This document shows, one piece after another, positions 57,815 to 64,000 of a stretch of DNA of 64,000 bases (its first letter is position 1; every line of letters begins with the position of its first letter). Source of the stretch: Megalopta genalis (Eukaryota; Arthropoda; Insecta; Hymenoptera; Halictidae); contig NC_135030.1 in the NCBI RefSeq assembly GCF_051020955.1, forward strand, positions 236,001 through 300,000. The letters run 5' to 3'. The notes under the pieces are model-generated. The model saw nothing but the letters and a program-made list of their open reading frames with translations, made no database searches and was not told the origin of the DNA. The position numbers and the translations under genes are program-made.

Positions 57815-58737
57815 TACTACTGTGATCAAAAGTAAGGTGAATTTGTTTATAAAATGTAAATTCTTTGTTTATTCTTCCAAATCAATTTCATCCCCTTCAA
57901 AGTAATCCCCGTCCGATAAAACGCACTGTTTCCGACGCTTTTTCCAGTCCTCGAAACAGTCGGAATAGTCTTTTTCCGGTATAGCCTTCAAGACCTTCTT
58001 CGATTCGGTTTTTATCTCCTCAATCGTGTCAAAACGGCGTCCCCGCGTTGGCTTTTTGAGTTTGCTGAATAACCAGAAGTCGCACGGAGCCAAATCAGGC
58101 GAATACGGTGGTTGCGGAACGATATGAGTCGAGTTTTTAGCAAAAATGTCGCGAAGAACCAATGCAGTATGACATGGCACCAATCGAGACTTGACGCGTT
58201 TGAGACACAAATCATCCTTCAAAATGGTTTGGACTGAGCCAAATGATATTCCAACACTATCAGCGAGGTCTCTCATTGTCAGTCGACTATTTTCAAGCAC
58301 CAAATCTTCGATTTTTTTGGACGTGGCCCTCGTCGGTAGACGTTGATGGTCGTCCAGAGCGCGGTTCGTCTTCAACGCGTTCTCGGCCCGCTTTGAACTC
58401 GTTGTACCACTTATAAACGTTTTTTTGTGCCATAGTTTGATCACCAAAGGCCTTCCGTAACATTTTCAACGTGTCCGCACAAGAATATTCGTTCCGCAAA
58501 CAAAATTTGATGCAAGTTCTTTGCTCAACAAAATCACCCATTGTAAAAATCGAAAAATTCACTTTTGGTTGTTTACAAAAACACGTGTAACTCGGAGATA
58601 ATTAAACCTTTTGACAAACAGACACTTGGCAAATGTTACAGACAGTCCTACCAACCTAGGAAAAAGAAATTACCTGCCTTCCTAATGCCCGGAAGTTTTA
58701 AATGACAATTTCACCTTACTTTTTGATCACAGTAGTA
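57815..58737 (-). mobile_element. Mariner element with internal deletion
   Basis: Inverse termini of about 32 bp (TACTACTGTGATCAAAAGTA on the left, with one extra A in the right copy) include the TA target site. The element is about 920 bp. It is a different lineage from arrays A to C by both ends and protein. A second TACTACTGTGAT lies outside it at 57701, by chance or as a trace of a neighbouring copy. Confidence 0.9.
57869..58541 (-). pseudogene. Mariner transposase, frameshifted and internally deleted
   Basis: Reading from ATG at 58541, the N-terminal half has MGDFVEQRTCIKFCLRNEYS and the VEDEPRSGRPSTS linker typical of mariner transposases, with the helix-turn-helix DNA-binding region. 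A run of seven A on the minus strand (58312-58318) shifts the frame; removing one would restore KIEDLVLENS. The second half reads through LTMRDLADSVGISFGSVQ to VKSRLVP, then jumps to CHTALVLRD, so the segment with the first two catalytic Asp is gone. The third Asp survives in YSPDLAPCDFWLF. The C-terminus GDYFEGDEIDL is intact. The missing ~120-125 codons plus the present length approximate the usual 1.3-kb mariner (inference). Confidence 0.92.
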
Positions 58738-58976
58738 TTCTGTAAATTACCTCCTAGTTGCCGGAACTAAAGATTGCGATTTTTCTTCGACACGTAATCT
58801 ACAGATCGAGATAATGCATGAGAAGTATGTGAGAACTGAAACAAGGCGTGATAGAAACTTTAAAATAACAAAAGAGGAACTCCGGCAAATGGACCCGAGA
58901 AAATTGAAGAAAAATACGAACTAAGTGCCTAATTGGATTTAACGCCTAAATTGTTAAGGATCAATCGATACGATAG
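58738..58976. other. Spacer, no gene seen
   Basis: AT-rich single-copy DNA. Confidence 0.5.
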
Positions 58977-59076
58977 TACAGTAAATTCTCTGTAATCGAC
59001 CCTCGAGCGTGTAAACCAAGATGAATAATTTTGGAAGAGGAGATACGATTATTTGAACCGTGCGGCTCGTTTTATC
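58977..59076. mobile_element. Family Q left half
   Basis: TACAGTAAATTCTCTGTAAT at the terminus, then TTTTGGAAGAGGAGATACGA and GTGCGGCTCGTTTTAT. The right arm is missing. Confidence 0.75.
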
Positions 59077-59176
59077 TTCGATACAATATTTAATTATAAA
59101 AATCAAAATTAATCTTAACAATTTGGCGTTGAAAATACAAGTTGCTTGTTCGCTATTACTTGACATTGCACATTAA

Positions 59177-59815
59177 CCCTTAAATGCATGATTATTTGTT
59201 TTGAATGTTAAAAAATCGTTTTTCATAGGAATGTAGTCATAGGTTACGTAAAAAATAAATAAAAAAATCTAGGTAATAATATTGAGTATTTATTTTGAAA
59301 AAAAGTAGTACGTAGACTTTTGGCAACGATATGCGTTTATCACTAAAATTATTGTAGACGTAAACAAATGGTCACGTATTTATATTATCTATTAGTATAG
59401 GAATTTCCACATTATTTATAAATGAAATGCAGCAAAGCGATTGCGATTTTTGTTGCGACACGAAGCAACCTTGCATTCGATGCACTCGGTCCGTGAGAAT
59501 CCTTTTATCTCTTATTATATTATTTATTATATTATATTATATTATTATTATTATATTTATTATATTATCTTTTATTATATTATATATTATATTATATTAT
59601 ATATTATCTTATTTATTATAAGTTATCACCCACCGTATTCAAATGTCAAAAAACATATAACTTACTCGCCAAAAGTAATGTCGAGTCTTTTATTTCACAC
59701 ATGGTCTATCGTCTATTGTTATCAACGTGTGTTCGGAAACGCGCATACTCAGGTTTTCGAATGAAATTAAGTGGAACTGGAATGTAGACAATTGGCAACA
59801 ATATGCATTTAAGGG
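59177..59815. mobile_element. piggyBac-like miniature element, 639 bp
   Basis: TTAA at 59173-59176 and 59816-59819 flanks inverse termini CCCTTAAATGCAT, 13 bp and perfect. The interior has no transposase. The right subterminal block TAGAC..TTGGCAAC.ATATGC.TTTA is repeated in the same orientation at 59314-59338, so the right end was duplicated inside. AT microsatellites fill 59510-59620. Confidence 0.82.
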
Positions 59816-59819
59816 TTAA

Positions 59820-59923
59820 AGATTCGGAGTGAAATTAATCGTGAACTAGACCAGCGAGAAAATAAACATTGTCAAAAACCGCTCGAACTTATTGGCCAAC
59901 CTAATACAATGGTCTCTTCCGTA
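59820..59923. other. Spacer between two TTAA-flanked elements
   Basis: About 100 bp of single-copy DNA. Confidence 0.5.
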
Positions 59924-59927
59924 TTAA

Positions 59928-60168
59928 CACGTTCCGTGCCACGTGTACCATCGATGGTACACGCTTACATGTTTACTTAGTGAACTGAACAAATTGTTTA
60001 CAAGAAATTTAGAACCGAAGAATCAATTTCCACCGCAAGAATGGGCGTTGATAAGTTTTTGTTACGTTGTTATGTGTACGAGAATTAATAATTGCACGTA
60101 ATACATCAAGTTTTAGTCAAATATCAAAGTGTGAAGATTCGAGTAAAAAAAGCTCGGCGCGGAACGTG
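59928..60168. mobile_element. piggyBac-like miniature element, 241 bp
   Basis: TTAA at 59924-59927 and 60169-60172 flanks inverse termini CACGTTCCGTGCC and CACGTTCCGCGCC. Near the left end is the perfect palindrome GTGTACCATCGATGGTACAC (59943-59962), which extends one further base pair on each side. No coding sequence. Confidence 0.78.
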
Positions 60169-60172
60169 TTAA

Positions 60173-61389
60173 TCTAAGGAAACGCTGGAAGTGTCCAGTA
60201 CTACAGGAACTCCCTCTCTTTCAACGTCGTAAGAACTCCGTCAGGATCTGAGGCACAGAGTTGGCTCTCTGTCAGCGTAAGAGGCAGGGGCGAGCAAAGC
60301 GATGGTAACGGAAGAATGAAGTTGAGAGACAGGGCCGGGGTTCGGCGAAGAACTGGAAGAAGGAGACAGACGCGCGTGAGAGCACGACAAAATTTAATAA
60401 CAATTTCTCAAAATGAGAATTACCCGCTTTCAAGCGCTGTGCGGCCCCCGGACCCGGCTCCCTTCAGGCATTTGCCTCGTGTCTGCCCTTCGTCAGACAT
60501 CCCCTCGGCGCGGCGCGGCGCGGCGCCATGCAAAGCGAGGCGGCGGGTCCGGCCTGCATTTTATTTAATATTAGCCTGGTTACCGGGTTAAATTGTCGGG
60601 CGTAGACCCAGCCCCGAATTTGCATCTTAATCGGACCCTATTACGGTAACGTCGTTGCAGCGTTCAGACCAGGGACTTTCAGCTACCCGCCAGCGCCGCT
60701 ATTGCCGCAGAGCCGCGTAGCCTAACCACTCGGCGAAACACGCGGCCCGCGACCGTGCAAATCCAAAAGCGGTTTTGATGCAACGGTCCATCCCGTGTCG
60801 TCGCACGGTTGCGCCGTTGATCGCCTCGCGCCGGATAATCGAACCGATTCACTCACGTGAATACGCCCACCTGATTGACTCCCATTGTTGCCGATCATTC
60901 ATCGCTTCCGCCACGAATTGCATCCGCCTCTCGAAACTTCGCTCCCCTCCCCCACCCGCGGGCCGCGTCTGCCACCCGTTTCCTCCCTGTCGCTTCTAAC
61001 ACCCCGACCTGCGCCCAATCCGTCCAAACCGCAGCGGTCACGGCTCGCTTCTGGCTATCGCTTGCATACGCTTTTCTTCTCGTCGTCAAGACTTCCCCGC
61101 GCTTGTCCATTTTCCCCAGATTCCTTTTTACTCGCCGATGATCCGTATCAGGGAGACCCCGTCGCCCCGTTGCCTGCCGCAAGAAGTTTCAATCGGCCGA
61201 AGATCGATACCGACGATTCAAGGATTTGTGGGCTGGATTCGGGAAGCCTTTTGATGCTCGCGACTTTTTGCCGGCGGGCTGGTAAGAGTCGCGGCGATTG
61301 AGAGGTTCTTTTTATTCATCGGTTGCGGAGTTCGGTTTATGGTTGTTTCGCTGGCCTCGTTGTTTCATATTTTCTATGGAATGTCTGTC
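60173..61389. other. GC-rich single-copy island, no gene seen
   Basis: Overlapping frames to 138 codons on both strands, unrecognised. A CGGCG pentamer run is at 60506-60526 and an octamer-like ATTTGCAT at about 60619. Confidence 0.5.
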
Positions 61390-61485
61390 AATTCTCTCTA
61401 ATCGATGCACAGCTTCTACAGAAAAATGGACAATTTGGGGAGAGGAGATAGGATTATGCGAGCCTTGCGGCTCGTTGTTAACAAC
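61390..61485. mobile_element. Family Q left half
   Basis: CAATTCTCTCTAATCGATGC, then AAAATGGACAATTTGGGGAG and CGAGCCTTGCGGCTCGTTGT. The right arm is missing and an AT hairpin follows. Confidence 0.7.
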
Positions 61486-61612
61486 TATATATATATTTTA
61501 TGGACATTTTATGTCCATTTTTTTATTTCCATACTTTTATTTAAAATGTATATATGACTTTACGGAATATTATACGGAATATTACGACATATAAATTGTC
61601 CATTTATATATA

Positions 61613-61660
<48 letters not shown>

Positions 61661-61740
61661 TATATATAAATATTACGAATATAGAAATTGAATAGTAATA
61701 GAATATTCCGTAAAGTCATATATATATTTTAAATAAAGGG
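61486..61740. repeat. AT-rich long hairpin
   Basis: GTATATATGACTTTACGGAA (left arm, about 61537-61572) pairs with the inverse at 61702-61737. The centre is a TA run (61612-61658) with AATTTATATATAAA on both sides. Confidence 0.85.
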
Positions 61741-62101
61741 GGACGTATAAAATATTTTCAAAGCAAACATTGTTATGAATTTGCAACGAAAGAGGACATA
61801 TAAGCTATTTTATATTTGATTCGTATTAAATTCAATATAAATAAAAATTGCTTGACTGATGTCCAATTATTTCCAACTAATAAACCGTTACACATGATTA
61901 CTTTATGCCAATTGACGCGTGATATCGTGTAATTATGTAATCGATGTATCCATTGTTACGTAATCGATGTATCGTATCAATGTCGTAACACTATTTGTAA
62001 GCTGTTGTGCACATGTAGGTTTTGTTAACGTTTGTATTCTTCCATCTGTGCACAATGTATCATGTTTATACTATACATCGGTCTCCTTGTATTGCATTAA
62101 A
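61741..62101. other. AT-rich spacer, no gene seen
   Basis: ACGTAATCGATGTATC occurs twice near 61940-61970; otherwise nothing. Confidence 0.5.
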
Positions 62102-62103
62102 TA

Positions 62104-62777
62104 TTGGGTTGGCAACTAAGTAATTGCCGATTTGTTCAATGAAATAGAAAATTCTTTTTTACTTGGAACGAAGTTTCATCTGTAATGTATTTTCCACTTT
62201 GTTCGATGACCTTTTGCCATCTCTCCGACAACTTGAAAATTCCACGCTCGTAGAAAGTCTCATCCTTTTCGGCCAGAAACTGAGTTAAGTGAGATTTTAC
62301 AGCGTCGTCGTCGTTAAAAGTTTTACCACAAAGGGAGTTGTCCAGGGATCGAAATAAGTGGTGATCCGATGGCGCGAAATCAGGGCTATATGGTGGGTGT
62401 AACATCGATTCCCAAGCAATATCCATCAATTTTTGCCGAGTGGACAAAGACGCGTGCGACCTAGCATTGTCCAGCTGGAAAATGACACCTTTACGATTGA
62501 CCGATTCTGGTCGCTTTTCCTTGACCGCTGCATTCAATTTGTCCAGTTGCTAACATTCACGGATAATAAAAAATAACATAATAATAATAATAATAATTTT
62601 ATAATATAACATTTACGGATATCATAAAAATGGGAGCGAGAGACATCTATAACTGAAATCGGCAATTACTTAGTTGTCAACCCAATAATTGTATCTCCTC
62701 TTCCAAAAATTGTCCATTTTTATGCGAAATCTGAGCGCACATTAGGGAGAAATTACTGTACTCGTACACTTGGTAAC

Positions 62778-62809
<32 letters not shown>

Positions 62810-63112
62810 TTTATAATATAACATTTACGGATATCATAAAAATGGGAGCGAGAGACTTCTATAACTGAAATCGGCAATAACTTAGTTGTCAACCCAATAA
62901 TTGTATCTCCTCTTCCCAAAATTGTCCACTTTTATGCGAAATCTGAGCGCAAATTAGGGAGAAATTACTGTCCTCGTACACTTGGTAACATAATAATAAC
63001 AATAATAATAATAATAATAATAATTGTATAATATAACATTTACGGATATCATAAAAATGGGAGCGAGAGACATCTATAACTGAAATCGGCAATTACTTAG
63101 TTGCCAACCCAA
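62104..63112 (-). mobile_element. Mariner-derived element, array C
   Basis: Complete ends TTGGGTTGGCAACTAAGTAA at 62104 and its inverse ending at 63112, with TA on both sides (62102-62103, 63113-63114). Read on the minus strand: terminal repeat, units of 215 and 212 bp and a partial third (terminal repeats end at 63112, 62897 and 62685), truncated transposase, terminal repeat. Layout and transposase breakpoint match array B. Confidence 0.9.
62136..62549 (-). pseudogene. Mariner transposase, C-terminal fragment (array C)
   Basis: It starts at the same residue (QLDKLNAAV) as the fragment in array B, so the deletion predates their separation. The third Asp region YSPDFAPSDHHLF remains, but the second is altered to FQLDNARSHAS. 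The stop codon used in copy B and in the 48.8-kb fragment is replaced by GAA here, so the frame continues 13 more codons into the terminal repeat. The first catalytic Asp and DNA-binding domain are absent. It is not functional; at most a template for defective product. Confidence 0.9.
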
Positions 63113-63543
63113 TATATCTAATCATAGGGCGCGAATTCTGTCAAGTTACATGGACCAAGGGCGTCGCGCGAACAAATGAAAGTAAACCTTGATTTTCGCT
63201 GGTGCAAGTGTTTGGAATCATCGCATGCTCGATCATGATCGTTGCCTCGTGAATGGGCTGCTCGCCGAACCCGCATAATGCAGACATTTTACAACCTAGC
63301 TATCGCCCAGTTCTCTCTTGGTCGCTATCTAATTACGTCGTCAACGATTCCGCACGAACGCCCTTCGTTAAAGAACGAGCTGCCGACATCGAGCTATCCA
63401 CCTTTAAATCCGAGAAACGTGAACTAGTTGCAGATTAAAGGTGTGATCTCGTGGAATTCGCGAGACGTCGACAACGATGATTGGCACGTGTAAACATTGC
63501 GAAGTTGCGATACATTAGCAACGCACGAGACAGACGAGGGGAA
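63113..63543. other. GC-moderate spacer, no gene seen
   Basis: Two overlapping 61-codon frames only. Confidence 0.5.
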
Positions 63544-63575
63544 TTAACACGTTGACTGCCGAACTGTCGCCCCAG
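63544..63575 (+). mobile_element. piggyBac-like end, unpaired
   Basis: TTAACACGTTGACTGCCGAA starts at a TTAA site and resembles the terminus of the element at 59928. The partner, if any, lies outside the window. Confidence 0.35.
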
Positions 63576-63689
63576 AAAGTTCTCTAGAATTTAAGGAATT
63601 TATGTAACGAAATCGAAAATAGAGGAGGGAACAATTCAACATTCGCAGAACCGTTGGTAAACTATACTGTGTGAGCTGTGTGTACTACA

Positions 63690-63935
63690 TATAATATTAA
63701 TATATAGTTAATAGTATAGTATAGTATTAATATTAATAACATATAATATTGATATATAGTTAATAGTATAGTATAGTATTAATATTAATAACATTTAATA
63801 TTGATATATAGTTAATAGTATAGTATAGTATTAATATTAATAACATATAATATTGATATATAGTTAATAGTATAGTATAGTATTAATATTAATAACATAA
63901 TATTAATATATAGTTAATAATATATATTATAGTTA
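63690..63935. repeat. 52-bp tandem array, about 4.5 copies
   Basis: TAGTTAATAGTATAGTATAG recurs at 63706, 63758, 63810, and 63862 (52 bp each), then a shorter 50-bp step to 63912. AT-only sequence apart from G and C in AGT and AAC blocks. Confidence 0.95.
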
Positions 63936-64000
63936 ATAATAATTCTAGCAAATGATTGGCAAAGATAGATTAATTATTCGTCCGCGATTACAATTTACCG
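63936..64000. other. Window end
   Basis: Single-copy DNA; nothing seen. Confidence 0.4.

Noticed and set aside
57598..59331. A Tc1 element spanning 57.6-59.3 kb with the mariner nested inside
   Set aside because: The right-hand match is only about 13 bp and is part of a piggyBac-like element; no Tc1 transposase remains.
60700..60760. tRNA-like segment near GCGTAGCCTAACCACTCGGC
   Set aside because: No consistent acceptor stem, anticodon arm or GGTTCGAAT-type T loop could be placed on either strand.

Overview
This window looks like non-coding DNA from an insect nuclear genome, most likely a hymenopteran (ant or bee). That assignment is inference: it rests on the mariner remnants, the TTAA-flanked and TA-flanked miniature elements, the abundant TA and TTA microsatellites, and the mosaic of AT-rich repeat tracts and GC-richer single-copy islands. 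I found no host protein-coding gene, tRNA, rRNA or CRISPR array that the sequence supports. Open frames outside repeats are short, resemble nothing I recognise and overlap on both strands.

The coding signal is transposon debris. Two mariner transposase C-terminal pseudogenes (32.6 kb plus strand, 62.1-62.5 kb minus strand) keep the second and third catalytic Asp with the 34-residue mariner spacing. A third mariner of another lineage (57.8-58.7 kb, minus strand) has a frameshift in a homopolymer and an internal deletion that removes the first two catalytic Asp. Short mariner ends lie at 4.2-4.8, 29.1 and 48.8-49.0 kb.

Layout. 0-5 kb: small foldback element, nested palindrome, G-rich tract, then a mariner-derived array. 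6-13 kb: 32-bp minisatellite, palindromic Family P and Family Q elements, a large hairpin element at 10.1-10.6 kb, and a 139-bp TA-flanked element. 13.5-14.7 kb: a 243-bp tandem array hit by a solo LTR and by a 92-bp mini-mariner, both readable against undisturbed copies. 15-26 kb: more Family P copies, a hAT-type miniature element, AT hairpins, a dispersed ~600-bp duplication and a 31-bp tandem array. 28-36 kb: GC-rich single-copy DNA, mariner copy B and a duplicated segment. 38-41 kb: composite and diverged Family P. 43-51 kb: AT tracts, a long-TIR element and tandem arrays of 133 and 156 bp. 51-64 kb: GC-rich islands, three TTAA-flanked piggyBac-like miniature elements, two mariners and a 52-bp tandem array.

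The most informative structure is the mariner-derived array (4.2-4.8, 31.8-33.0 and 62.1-63.1 kb). Repeated ~190-215-bp units fuse the mariner terminal inverted repeat and subterminal DNA to half of an unrelated foldback element (Family Q), next to a truncated transposase. The same architecture at two distant loci argues that the chimera moved as a unit. Family names P, Q, R, G and S are mine, for cross-reference only.
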